A stretch of 64,000 nucleotides of DNA from Eulemur rufifrons (Eukaryota; Chordata; Mammalia; Primates; Lemuridae): assembly GCF_041146395.1 (NCBI RefSeq), contig NC_090984.1, forward strand, positions 79,185,114 to 79,249,113, in the 5' to 3' direction. The notes beneath the pieces were generated by a model. It worked only from the letters and a program-made list of their open reading frames with translations. It did not search any database and was not told the DNA's origin. The position numbers were made by a program, and so were the translations under genes. Below, in pieces: positions 1-13,214 of the stretch (positions within the stretch are counted from its first letter, which is position 1; every line of letters starts with the position of its first letter).

Positions 1-640
1 ATAGACTAGATGCGAATAGATTTAATTCACTCATTAGAAGAGCCAATTAGATTGAGTTTACAAGTGAAAATAAGCCTATATGCAGTTTTCCATATACATA
101 TATATACATACGTACATACATACACACACACACTTTAAAAACAAACAAACAAAAAACAATAAATGATTGGAAACTAAGACTGGAAAAGAAGGCATGGATG
201 AAGTCATAATAGGAATATGTAAACTTAAATCAGTCATGAATGACAATATTTATAAACAATGAAATTAAATTAATAAGAAACTTGTGGCTAAAAACTCTAA
301 CAGGAAAAGAAAGTCATTACTATACGTAGTGTTAAAAGTCAAAAGCAAAAATATGTGTTTGTTAATTGGCATTCAGTAAAGTGGAGAGCCACTAAAACAA
401 ACACTATTAGGAAGGGAAGAATCTGAGAAATATGCAGTTGCAGTGAGAAACTCGAATACTTCTCTCTGATAATTAGGCAATTCTGTTAATAGATAATATA
501 TATTTTTTTCTATTAAGTTAAGAAGTAAGACAGGGAGAAACTGAAAAGATATAAACAAAGGTATGGTTAAAAAGTATATACAAAATTTATCCATAGAACT
601 ATGGATTTTGTTCTTATGTCCATTAAGTATTAGCTCATTA
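1..640. other. Unique AT-rich DNA with a short CATA/CA microsatellite
   Basis: No gene or transposon is recognisable. The only structured part is a degenerate (CATA)n/(CA)n stretch at about 90-135, followed by a CAAA-rich stretch to about 156. A 73-codon minus-strand frame here has no recognisable motif and looks accidental. Confidence 0.6.
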
Positions 641-645
641 AAATA

Positions 646-1899
646 TGAAATGTCTGATTTTGAATTGAAAGTGTAGTCTAGTACATCTCAAACAAGAAGT
701 AGTACAATTAATCAAGCTATGCACCTAGACTATCGACACAGTTTTGCCATCTTAAACTGTAGCGTGTTTATGCCACTAGTGAAGAAGCCTGAAGAGCCAA
801 TGGCCACGAAATCACGAAAGGTGTTTTCCACAGCTTGTTGAGAATTGAGTATTTTCCCTTGCAAAAAGTGGTCCAAAGCCTAGAAGAAGTGGTAGTCAGT
901 TGGGGCAAGGTCTGGTGAATATGGTGGATGACAGAGTTTCCAAGTCCAGCTTCTACAGTTTGAGCAGCATTGTGTGTGTGACATGTGGTCTAGCATTGCC
1001 TTGCGAGAGGAGTGGCCTTTCTCTGTTGACCAATATTGACTGCTTAATCACAAGCATCCTCATCATTTCATCCAGTTGGTTGCAGTAGACATCCACTGTA
1101 ATAGACTGACCAGGTTTCATGAAGCTGTAGTGGAAAATACCAGAGCTGGACCACCAAACAGAAACCATTAGCTTTTTTTGATGAATATTCAGCTTTGGAC
1201 TGTTTCGGCACTTCATCTTTATTCAACCACTATGTCTAATGCTTGTGATTGTCAAAAGGAATCCATTTTTCATCACACATAACAATACAATGTATTAATA
1301 TAAATGGTGTGCCTTTATGTCATGATAGCAAAGAAAGGCAAGCTTCTAGAAAATTTCTCTTCTGATGCTCATTTAATTCATGTGGTACACATCTATACAG
1401 CTTCTTTACCTTGCTGAGTTGTTTCAAATGGTCCAATATTGTTGGAATAGTAATGTCAAACCTTGCTGCTAATTCACACATAGGTTGAGTTGGATTCGCT
1501 TGCACTACAGCTTTCAGCTCATCATTACCCACCTTGGTCTCAGGTCACCCATGTGGCTCCTTTTTGAGATTAAAACCACCAGAATGGAACTTCTCAAACC
1601 AAGGACGTACTGTGTGTTCGTTAGCCACATACTTCCCAAATACTTCATCAACATTTTGAGCTGTCTGCATTGCATTGGTTCCAGGAGAGAACACATATTC
1701 AAGAATAATTTGAATTTTTGATTTATCCATGGTTTCACAAAAATTGCTCTAAAAAATGTGAAAGGTAATCACAAGCTAAATCATGTGTTGGAAAGACTGA
1801 GGATGTACCTTCACAATAAAAACAAAACAAACAGTGTCAAAGTGAAATGTCAGAGATATCAACTGTCAAATTTAGTACTTAAAGAAGTCAGACATTTCA
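646..1899 (-). mobile_element. Mariner-family DNA transposon, full length with TIRs, inactivated
   Basis: A 1254-bp Tc1/mariner element whose transposase reads on the minus strand. The ends are inverted repeats: TGAAATGTCTGA at 646-657 matches the reverse complement of 1888-1899, and similarity fades further in. Each end abuts a TA dinucleotide (644-645 and 1900-1901), the duplication mariners make. About 170 bp separate the right end from the transposase start and about 85 bp separate its stop from the left end, both usual for 1.25-1.3 kb mariners. A second TGAAATGTC lies inside the right end at 1843-1851. The subfamily cannot be named without a library search. The transposase resembles the SETMAR/Hsmar group in its motifs but the TIR sequence is unlike the Hsmar1 TIR I recall. 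Confidence 0.9.
730..1730 (-). pseudogene. Mariner transposase pseudogene
   Basis: A broken transposase that would bind the TIRs through an N-terminal double helix-turn-helix and cut and paste DNA with a DD34D catalytic domain. The N-terminus begins at 1730 (MDKSKIQIILEYVF) with the WFEKFHSG segment about 45 residues in. The linker and second helix-turn-helix appear in another frame at 1320-1532 (HLKQLSKVKKLYR, VPHELNEHQK). The catalytic block follows: CDEKW with the first Asp at 1272-1274, WWSSSGIFHYSFMKPGQSI near 1130, then LSQGNARPH where the second Asp is Gly (codon 998-1000), and SPDLAPTDYHFF with the third Asp at 895-897. Stops and frameshifts break the frame, for example a stop right after DYHFF. 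The span fits the usual length of about 340 residues. The broken frame and the lost catalytic Asp make it inactive. Confidence 0.9.
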
Positions 1900-2069
1900 T
1901 ACTTAATAACCTAAATATTTATAAATATTGATCATGTAACTGGCAGCAAAGAAGACCTTAATTAATTAAAAAGTAGAGATAGTACAGGCCATGTTATCCA
2001 GACTTAGTTCAATACAATTATAAATAAATTATCAAAAGATGAGTAATACATGGAAATCCAGTCATTGTT

Positions 2070-2417
<348 letters not shown>

Positions 2418-4770
2418 AATTAAAAGGAAAATTTGTAACTAACCAGAAGGCAATGAATAGAAAACCATTTCATATAAAAATCTGCGAATACAGTGAAAAG
2501 AGTATACAGAGGAAAATATCACCCTTAAGTATCCTCTATATTAAGCAATGAATTGAATGAATAAATAAATAAATCTCATCTGAATTTATTTTAATGTAAT
2601 GTAGGCTACTGGGCTCTACCCTAAACTCCTCCTTGAGTTAGTTTAAGAAAGAGGAAGAAGCAAAAAGTATCTTTTACAGAGGGTCCCAGGAAGCCACCTC
2701 ATGACACTCTACTTGCATGACATAGTTATATCTCCATGCTTAGCTATTAATACAAGAAAGGCTGGGGAACTCTTTACTCTCACGAGCACCTCCCTCGTAA
2801 CCGTTTGCTAAAATGTGATAGTTTCTTACCTCTGGAAAAAGAATAGAATGGATATTTGGGACTACTGCTATTAATAGTTCCACAATGGGAATACAATATA
2901 TCCCATTTCAGATATGCTATGTTATTAAATATGCTTTGTGTTTAAATCCTCTTATAAAAATATAATGAGACAGTCATCTCTATAAAAATAACACTAAAAG
3001 AAAAAGACAGATAGTAGAATTCAGCAAATACATTTTTTTTGGGGGGGGGGAACTCTCTTCCTAATCTGTAGAAACAACAGGGAGATCCTCTTCAGCTGCA
3101 GAACAAAACACTTAGCTTAGGGTAATCTAATTGCCAATGGACAGTTTTCTATTTTGTTTTTTGATATAATGATACTCCTGAAACATCATTGCTTTTATAT
3201 AGCCTTAAATACTCTCAATGTTAATTGAGATAATCTTTGTAAAATATTAAAAATCTGAAGAATAGATCAAAGATAGACTTGGCTGATTCTGAAAAGTATA
3301 TTGCATAGATACTAAAAACTCAGTAAGGACTTAGACTGTGACAGTGCTGAGACTTCTACATTTTATCCTTTAATTAACATCCAGTGAATAGGATTTGTAA
3401 ATTGAAGCCACTTTCTATCAGTTGCCAAGGAGTTAAGCCAATCATACTAAGATCAATCTGAGCTTTGCCCCAGCATTATGGGGCAAAAGACCCCTCTGAA
3501 AAAGACCCTTCATCTGTAAAAGAAGGTCTGAGAAAAAATATGATAAACATCATCTGATCTTCTGTAATCATCAGGATGATCTGCCACCAGAGTCTTTGGG
3601 AGCTAAACCTAAAAAGTCAGTTGCAGAGTATCAGCCTGAAAAAGTATTAAGGAATATCTATATGGGAGGTCATTATGAACAGACAGCATTCATTAGAGTT
3701 TTGAAAATAAGGGTTATATTCTTTTCCTGCACTGATAACAGGGAAAATTACAGAGGAAATAGGTTCTATTTGAATCACTTAATACTATAAATAGATTTCT
3801 GAATGGCACAGGACTCTAGATCATACAAGTTCAGTTTTTAATAAATTGTATCAGTCTACAATAAATTATAGCAACATGCACGCATGCTTCTAAATCTGAT
3901 TTTACAAAAAGAACCACAATTTTCTAACAGAGCAACAAAATTTTAACCTGAAAATTTCTATACTGTATGCATAAAACACTATATTTTACTACTATGCCCA
4001 GAATATTAGGTATCACAATTACTAATATTACTATTAACACTACTATCACTACTATTAATAATATTACAATATACAGTTCAAAAATATTTCTGAAAGTTAG
4101 AGCCACATTTTGATACATGCAGATAAGAAGCTCAAGGCAGTGATGATTAAAAAACAGAAGTCTGAAGAACAAGGAGGTCATAAGGTAGCTCCTCTCACCA
4201 GCTAGAAAATAGGATGGTAAAGGAGAAGGAATCATCATGGAAGATGAATTAGAAACAGAAAGAAAATGGTGGGTTGAGGACATGGTATTTCTGTACACTA
4301 GATAGGCCTTAAGGCAGACAACACTAGGTTTTCTGATCTTTTTTTTTGACTCCGGTTTTTCTTTGTATTTAACCTTTGAGGAATTTATTCACTTATGTGA
4401 ATAAACAATGGGATAAATCAAATACATTTAGTTGTTTATCTTTAACAGTGTCAGACTTCTTGTATGTATATGGTACACTATGGCAAGGCCTCCTAGAATT
4501 ATTTCAAACCAGAGATGAGAAAAGAGGGTACATCTCAGTGCCAATGTTTATACATATGAAATGCTGGGGGTTAATGTAGATTGCATCAGGAAGAGGTTTG
4601 ATTATGTAGTACAACTGAGACATTTCTCTTGAGCCCCAAATAGCCATTAACAGGATTTTACTTTCTTAAAAGATTACAAAATGCTTCGATAGTCCATCCT
4701 CTGACTTTAATCCCAATATACACCTAAAAGTAGAAATTTTTTTCTCCCTATTTTACAGCTCCAGTTCTTT
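2418..4770. other. Unique AT-rich DNA, no gene recognised
   Basis: No coding or RNA gene is recognisable. Three small structures stand out: an abrupt T8-G10 run at 3033-3050, an 8-bp inverted repeat TTTGCCCC/GGGGCAAA at 3464-3471 and 3480-3487 with an 8-nt loop, and an ACT/ATT-rich low-complexity stretch at about 4015-4075. A 124-codon minus-strand frame (3924-4298) covers the last and encodes a Val/Ile run that simply reflects the repeat. Confidence 0.6.
3033..3050. repeat. Homopolymer junction T8-G10
   Basis: Eight T residues are followed directly by ten G residues. A run of ten G is unusual in AT-rich DNA and is likely to be unstable in length or a sequencing and assembly weak point. Confidence 0.9.
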
Positions 4771-4779
4771 CATGACCAT

Positions 4780-5070
4780 GAGACTGTGCTACATTGTACA
4801 CTGGGTTCCTTTCTGACCTGAAAGTTCTCCTTTTTTCCTTCATTTAGTATCTAGTTAAAGTCCTGTGATCCTCTAGGAATCACTTTATTTCTACTAAAGC
4901 CTTTTCTCTCCCATAAAACTCTATTATTTCCTGTTGCCATAGCACCTGAAATTCTGTCTATGAGAGTACTTATCGCATGCTATAGAAATTAGCTGTTTAT
5001 ATGCCGTAGCAAATAATTGGCGTTCTGCCTGATTTGTATAGATTCCTTTACCCTTTTTATATGTCACTAG
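4780..5070 (+). mobile_element. Possible decayed L2 LINE 3' fragment
   Basis: The order of phrases (tccttcattt... then CATAGCACCTGAAATTCTGTC..., then ATTAGCTGTTTATATG) follows the 3' part of mammalian L2, where a short 'catagcacttatcac' block precedes 'agctgtttacatgtctg'. Similarity is weak and the limits are approximate. Confidence 0.35.
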
Positions 5071-5464
5071 GACTCCTTGTTTCTCATAGAAGAAGGCCCT
5101 GGGGATACAGAGTCACTTCGTTCTCAGAGGTAAATCCTTGGAAATCTTGGGAGTTTACTTCCTACCCCAGTGACTCTGAGTATGATTAGTGAGTGAATGC
5201 CAATGAATGATTAGCATGGGATATAGAAACCCTGCTCTCCTGCCTCCAGTTGGGACAGATTCTGCAGCACAATTTACATTCCAGACTTCCATTGCAGTAT
5301 CAGGCTGAAGCTAACCTCCTGAAATCACATCCTTGCCCAGTTTCCTCCCTTTCCTCTCCTGCTCTCTTGTTCTATTGTCAGTTTCTCCTAAGGGCACCTC
5401 CTTAATAATCACCTCAAATTCTATTTCGAAAGAACTAGATCTAAGACTTAATTTGTTTTGCCTT

Positions 5465-5592
5465 TAATAAACTGTAAGCTCATTACAGCAAGGACTGTTC
5501 TTGATCTTGGTATCTCTGGCCCAAAGAATCGAGTCTGGGACATAGTTGTCATTAACAAAATCATTGTTGCTTGAATGGATTCCTGGCCTTAT
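5465..5592 (+). mobile_element. L2 LINE 3' end fragment
   Basis: The stretch AAACTGTAAGCTCATTACAG, then AAGGACTGTTCTTGATCTTGG, then GAGTCTGGGACATAGTTGTC ending in TTGCTTGAATGGATT follows the conserved 3' end of L2 (agctccatgagggcagggact ... gcctggcacatagtaggtgctcaataaat). Only the last 130 bp or so remain. L2 is an ancient, extinct CR1-type LINE. Confidence 0.55.
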
Positions 5593-5599
5593 TCTGTTT

Positions 5600-6426
5600 A
5601 CAATACCAATATGAATTAGATAAAATCCCACTCTAGGAGGTACCCACAATATAATGAGATTCAGCTAATTGAGATGTTGTTTAATACATACTTCTTTAAA
5701 TGGAAGTTGAATCTACTCATCTGCTTTCATGTTAGAACATACACAGCAGGATTTTTATTTAAATTCTACAATTTTGATGAATTTATATGAATCCATCTAA
5801 ATGTTTTTGCACATTCCTCTTTATAAGCATAGAATTATATTTTGAACATGGGTGGTTGAAGTTAGAGGAAAATATCAAATGATAGCTTCCTGGTGTCATA
5901 TTTTAAGTTACTGAATTAGCAATTAGGAGGATTAAACAGGAATAAAATAAAGTTGGATAAATGGGAAAAAGTGAATGTATAAAGATAAATTCCTTCAAGA
6001 GAACTAGTGATACTGAAGAAAAAATAATATAAAATTAAAAAAAAAGGGCAAAAGATATGAGCTATGAATTAGTTCATCATAAAACCACTCGAGTTTTAGA
6101 ATAGACATACACTGGTAAATGAATCAGCAGTGCAATACAACTGGCATGAAAATATCAATGTGCCAAATATATTTAAATATGATTGAAATTTAAATATTTT
6201 CATTTTTATCATTACCAAAATTGGTAAGGAATGCATTTCATGTAAGCTCTGGAAAAACAGGAAAAATTGTAAAAATATTCTCCAAGTTTCCCATAAGGCA
6301 AATGGAAGGAAATTTGTTAAGCTACTTCTTGACTGGCCATTCCTTTTTGATCTCCTTTTGTGGTTCCTACTCATCTTCCTGACCTCTGAATGGCTGAGTA
6401 CTTAAAAGTTTGGTCCTTTTCTATTT
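5600..6426. other. Unique AT-rich DNA
   Basis: No repeat or gene recognised. A 92-codon minus-strand frame at 6096-6374 has no motif I know. Confidence 0.55.
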
Positions 6427-6675
6427 ATGCGTCACTTCCCATGGAGTCATCCCATAGAGTATTTTAAATACCATTCCATAATGATGACTCCTAAATTAGC
6501 ATTTGTTGTTCAGGTCTCTCCCCTGAATCCCAGACTTGTAGCCACCGACTGCCTGCTCTTCTTCTCCAACATAATATGTCCAGTCTTTCTCCTCTCAATT
6601 ACTGGCACTACCATCCTTCCAATCATTCAGACCAAAACCTTTGCAGTCCACTTTGATGAAAAGAGAATGTCAATA
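6427..6675 (+). mobile_element. L2 LINE internal fragment
   Basis: The text 'gatgactcctaaat ... ctcccctgaatcccagacttgta ... actgcctgctc ... taatatgtccagtc ... attactggcactaccatccttccaatcattcagaccaaaacctttgcagtcc' follows the known L2 3'UTR order block by block. A 105-codon frame over this stretch is a by-product of the repeat. Confidence 0.6.
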
Positions 6676-6866
6676 AAGACACAATATCATATTATTAATC
6701 TTAGTCCCAAAAAAGAAACATACTATACCTGTGATAGACTTTAAAATTTGTTTTATAACTTGAGAAGTAGTAACACTAACATTTACTCGACTTTTATGTG
6801 TGTCAAGGATTCCCAAGACCACACCTAGGTTTGATGATCCACAGAGGATTTGTGGGACTCATTATA

Positions 6867-7198
6867 CAGGTGCTCCCTGGCTTATGATGATACTGACTTA
6901 CGGTTTTTCACTTTGATTTGTTGATTTTCTGTTGGTGTGAAAGCAATACACATTGAGTAGAAAACGCACTTCAAATTTTAAATTTTGATCTTTTCAATAA
7001 ATTACATGAGATATTCAATACTCTGTTATAAAACAGGCTTTGTGTTAGATAATTTTGCCCAACTTTAGGGTAATATAAGTGTTCTGCGCATGTTTGCTCA
7101 GTTAGTAATGTTCAGTAGGTTAGGTGTATTAAATGTATTTTATCAACTTTCAGTGGGTTTATAGGGATGTAACCCCATTGTAAGTCAAGAAACATCTA
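6867..7198. mobile_element. Tigger/pogo-type MITE
   Basis: A 332-bp non-autonomous DNA element. The left end CAGGTGCTCCCTGGCTTATG at 6867 pairs, imperfectly, with the reverse complement of the right end (7175-7198, reading inward TAGATGTTTCTTGACTTAC). TA precedes the left end at 6865-6866; the right TA is mutated to TG. The internal order (TTTTTCACTTTGATTT, AAATTACATGAGATATTCAA, GTTAGATAATTTTGCCCAAC, GTAGGTTAGGTGTATTAAAT) is that of a common mammalian Tigger-derived family. It carries no transposase. Confidence 0.8.
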
Positions 7199-7199
7199 T

Positions 7200-8060
7200 G
7201 TGGTCATATTCATGACTATAATATATTACAGTGAAAGAAGACAACACAAAATTAGCAAAAGGAAAAGGCATATGTGGGAGAAGTTTGGAAGGAAAAGGGC
7301 ATGAGCTCCCAAGAATCCTCTCCCCATGGATTCACATAGGATGTGTTTAACTTTTAATTATGACAACTCTTATGGAATGTTGTATTACAGAGAATGTCAT
7401 TAGGGAATCAATGCCTGAAGTTTTTACTGGCGACTGGTCACTTAGCCACACTTTGCCTAGCATATATCAAAATTCCAATCTCCTATATGTAAAGCAAATG
7501 TTCAGTATAAACTGTATTGTTTACCAAAACAATTTAGGCACAGTGAACCACTCATCAATTAGAGAAAGCCGGGATCCCTCCTGAAATCCACATATCCAGA
7601 TGCCAGCCAGCCAGCCAAAGGCCGACCTTGCAAGCAGGTTTTTCTAAGGATAGTATTTTCAGGCCTACTAGGTTAACTTTTTTTTTTGCGCACATATATA
7701 CCATGTCAACAGAAGTGTTATGTGAGCATTCTGGTGAAGTTCCTTAAAAAGAGAAGGAAATGGGACTATTTACCTTTTTCCCTTTCCTTCCTTGCTGCCT
7801 GAAATTCAAATGTGATAGCTGGCACTTTAGGATCCAATTTAGATTGTGGGTCAACTTCCAGGTAGAAGTCTTGTGCTAAGTTTGGGTCCCTGGTGAAACC
7901 ATGAAGCCACCACAGTATCTCAATATTCTCTTAGCTAGACTTTTTTTCTATGAGAGAACTAATGCCTATCTCATTTAAGCTACTATTATTTCTGAATTCA
8001 GTAATCAGCAGCCAAACAATCGTGACAAAAATTTTAATTATGCAAAAAACAAAAAATAGG
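7200..8060. other. Unique DNA between MITE and Alu
   Basis: No gene recognised. There is a T10 run at about 7679-7688 and a short CCAGCCAGCCAGCC repeat near 7603-7616. A 74-codon plus-strand frame at 7360-7584 has no recognisable domain. Confidence 0.55.
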
Positions 8061-9940
<1,880 letters not shown>

Positions 9941-9944
9941 CTAC

Positions 9945-10115
9945 TAGGCACTTTTGCCTAATTGTCTTCATAAAAATCTTACCAGTAAATATTATTAATC
10001 CTCAATTTGCAGATGACTAAATTGAGATTCAGAAAGGTTAACTAACTTTTCTAGGACTACGCAATTAGTAAACTGTGGTCCCAAGATTCTAACTACTGTA
10101 TGTATGACTGTACTT
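9945..10115 (-). mobile_element. MIR SINE, antisense
   Basis: CTACTAGGCACTTTTGCC, then ATTATTAATCCTCAATTTGCAG, ATGACTAAATTGAGATTCAG, AAAGGTTAACTAACTTTTC and TACGCAATTAGTAAACTGTG follow the reverse complement of MIR in order (the 'cattttacagatgaggaaactgaggc' core and the 'gttaagtaacttgcccaaggtcac' block). MIR is an extinct tRNA-derived SINE mobilised by L2. Confidence 0.65.
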
Positions 10116-10154
10116 CTACTAAAAGTTGCAAATATTTATTAGGATTTACTCTGG

Positions 10155-10365
10155 CAAATGCTTTATTAATATACCTCATTTAATCTTGACAAAAATCATA
10201 TCAATTAAGAACTAGATCTTCATTTTATAGATGAAAAAATTGATTCTTCAGACAGGAAAATGATTTTTCCAAGATCTCATAAATAGCATATGGGTGAGCT
10301 AGGATGGGAGTCCCACTCCATCTGAATCCAGAGCCTGTTCTCAGTCTCACTATGATGCTAAGAGA
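10155..10365 (-). mobile_element. MIR SINE, antisense
   Basis: A second, better preserved MIR lies 40 bp from the previous one in the same orientation. ACCTCATTTAATCTTGAC, then CATTTTATAGATGAAAAAAT, TTCAGACAGGAAAATGATTT, CAAGATCTCATAAATAGC and AGCTAGGATGGGAGTCC, followed by GAGCCTGTTCTCAG, match the reversed MIR from its 3' side through the tRNA-related end. Confidence 0.75.
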
Positions 10366-10618
10366 AACTGACTCTAGTAGGTTTAATTAAAGTAGAACAG
10401 AAAACCTTTCTGCAAGAACAAGTGAAAATGGAGGGCTGCTTTAAATCTTGGTAAACAGACCACGCATTATTCAACTTTACTAACCCATTATAAAGTTTCC
10501 TGTACATAATTATATTTCTACCCAATAGTTCTTCCCTAATTGGAATGGAAATGAAGAATAAAACACAGTTATCCTGTATAGCATTACCTGGGATTCTTGG
10601 GACTGAATGTTCCCAGGA

Positions 10619-10769
10619 CAAGGGGAAGAGGAGGAGGAAGGGGAGGAGGAGGAGGAACAGGAAGAAGAGAAAGAGAAAGAAGAAAAGGAAGAGGAGGAAG
10701 AAGAAGAAGGGTAGGAAGAGGAGGAAGAAGGAGAAGGAGAAGGGGAAGGAGAAGGAGGAGGAAAGAAAC
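10619..10769. repeat. Purine-rich (GGA/GAA)n tract
   Basis: About 150 bp of almost pure A/G with single interruptions (a C near 10660 and a T near 10712). It generates a false Arg/Lys/Glu-rich frame of 129 codons on the plus strand and a false Phe/Leu-rich frame of 171 codons on the minus strand, the longest open frame in the window. Long homopurine tracts can form triplex (H-) DNA and vary in length. Confidence 0.95.
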
Positions 10770-12160
10770 TTGAACCTGTATGCTGAGAAAAGATGGGAGA
10801 ATAACGACAATTTAAAAGTTAAAAGAGAAAGGTCTATTGGTGAAGACTTCTTCAGAGTGTTTTCCTCAAACAACAGGGAATTGATAGGATATAATCCTCA
10901 ACACATTGGCAATTTCAAGGTATGTCTTCAGTAGCAAGTTAGAGATTTTGACTATTGTTTAAATATAATAAGAATCAATTGGGTTATGGGGGTAGATGGA
11001 TAGAAAATTTCCACATATGATTGCCCCATATAACCATAGGATACTGTTCATTTGTCACTCATAATCTCTTTCAACTTTTGGCTAGGACACCTTCTTTCAA
11101 TTCAGAATCAAGAAAGATAAAAACTACATTTACCAGACTCCTTTTTACTAAGGTTGCAGACAGAATTTGGGTTCTATCAATAAGACTTCAGAACCAAAGT
11201 AAGTGAGAAGAGATATATTTTGTGAGGAATCAGTTTTTGCAAGTACAAATCACTGTATACATGGTTAAGAAACAGAGTCAAGAGTTCTAGGGTGGGCTCC
11301 TTAATACATCGATCATAATTAAGATGCATTTTTCTTGAACTACTGGCTGGTAGAATTACACTGTGATATTCATAGAGGAAGCAGTTCTCTTGGTTAGCAA
11401 GGGCTGTAGTATTATTCTATGTGTTATTCTATTAGGCACAGCCTTAGAATCTTTTCCTTCAGCCTTTACAATACGTTTGGTAAGGAATTAATTACTGAAA
11501 ATAATCTATTCATGTTTAAACAAGCAACAATGAATGCTATCATCTGCAACTAAACCCTGACTGATACACCTCATCTTCTCTCATTCTTACCTGCCCTCAG
11601 TCAGGTTCACCTTTAAAGCCAGGCCAAGCAGAGTAACTGTGTAATGTCAGTACCACCAGGCCACCTTTCCAACCACCATTCTCCAAACATAGGCACCCAC
11701 CTTAGAATTACCTGCGGTACCTGTAGGTGGGGACTGTGACTTTATTCCATAATTATAAATGAACACCATAAAATGTAACTGACCAGTCAAATTGACATAT
11801 TGACAGAAACTCTTAACTGCCTAAGTATTATCAGGAAATCCAAGAGTTTCAATGATGTCCTTCAATTCTGTGATTTTGAAAAGAAGAGGAATGAGGGAAA
11901 TTAGGGCACCAGTCACTGAAGACAGAAGTGGCACCTTCAACAGCATGTGAACCATCAGAATTCATGTTCTGCTAAATAAAGACATTATTTGAAGTTGCAT
12001 GAAACATGTGGAAGCTACTTTGAAAAATTCATAAAGATTTTTCTGTGTTTCAACTGAAGGTAAGCTCTACTACAAAAGAGTTTCACAATCAGTATTTAAA
12101 TTGTCAGTGTGTTTAGATTGCAATAAATAACTTTATGAAGTTTAAAAATAAGTTTGCTGT
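10770..12160. other. Unique DNA, no gene recognised
   Basis: No transposon or coding exon stands out. A moderately GC-richer patch at 11570-11720 has no open frame of note. Confidence 0.5.
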
Positions 12161-12163
12161 TTG

Positions 12164-12523
12164 ATAGTAAATTTTTTTTTTTTTTTTTTTTTGAGACAGA
12201 GTCTCACTCTGTTGCCCAGGCTAGAGTGAGTGCCGTGGCGTCAGCCTAGCTCACAGCAACCTCAAACTCCTGAGCTCAAGCGATCCTCCTGTCTCAGCCT
12301 CCCGAGTAGCTGGGACTACAGGCATGCGCCACCATGCCCGGCTAATTTTTTCTCTATATATTTTTAGCTGTCCATATAATTTCTTTCTATTTTTAGTAGA
12401 GGTGGGGTCTCGCTCTTGCTCAGGCTGGTCTCGAACTCCTGAGCTCAAACGATCCGCCCACCTCGGCCTCCCAGAGTGCTAGGATTACAGGCGTGAGCCA
12501 CCGCGCCCGGCCAATAGTAAATT
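12164..12523 (-). mobile_element. Alu SINE (strepsirrhine type), antisense, with 10-bp TSD
   Basis: A full-length Alu in reverse orientation: poly-T from 12172 and a 5' end (GGCCGGGCGCGG on the minus strand) at 12512. The target duplication ATAGTAAATT lies at 12164-12173 and 12514-12523. Its CpGs at the 5' end are well kept, which fits a fairly recent insertion. Middle segment and right monomer are of the lemur/galago form. Confidence 0.95.
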
Positions 12524-13214
12524 ATGTTACAAGCTCATGTATCCATGTAAAGTTAACAACAATATCAACAAAAACCCATGAATACTTAGTTTCATCCTGA
12601 CATTAAATAAAGGAAGATTTAGTTCACAATATTTAGAATCAAAGACTTTATAAAGGTGAGAGAACTGCATATGAAACACTAACCTATATGTCAGGTAAAA
12701 TACAAATAAAAGACTTGTTATAAGATTGATATATCACAATCTATGTCAAAAATACAATGTGTATAATAAAGATTTGTTCGTCTCTCCTTACACACTTAGT
12801 TTTCATGACAGCTAGTATGGGAAAATATATACAATTTGCATCAGTGCATTTTCCCTAATTAAAAAAAAAGTCAGACTTTGTGCTTTAGCCCTCAGTTGCC
12901 ACTTTGTTAAGTGTATCTAATTACTTTGAACACTGTACTATTCAACATGAATAAGGTGGGGCATCAAAGAAAGATGGCAGGGGGAAGAAAAAGTCAGGAA
13001 TTACTGGTCCTAAAATTCAAACACAAAGATGTTGCCATAGAAAATGCTAGGCAAAGGTCAAGAAAAATACATTTTGTTAAAGTTTATAAAAAGGAATCAT
13101 ACTATGAGGTTAACTTTGAATACTGACCTAACATTATATTAAACTGTTTCAATTCAGACCTAAATTTAGACATTTCTGAGAACATTTCACTCCCACCCCA
13201 AGGGTGAGGGGGCA
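12524..13214. other. Unique AT-rich DNA
   Basis: No repeat or gene recognised. A 71-codon plus-strand frame at 12911-13126 is basic and has no motif I can assign. Confidence 0.5.

Noticed and set aside
3924..4298. 124-codon minus-strand frame with a Val/Ile run resembling a transmembrane segment
   Set aside because: The run comes from an ACT/ATT low-complexity stretch; no homology recognised.
10358..10873. 171-codon minus-strand frame, longest in the window, Phe/Leu-rich like a membrane protein
   Set aside because: The hydrophobic run is the antisense reading of the GGA/GAA tract; its flanks have no motif.
10545..10934. 129-codon plus-strand frame rich in Arg/Lys/Glu like a nuclear protein
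   Set aside because: It is the sense reading of the same purine tract.
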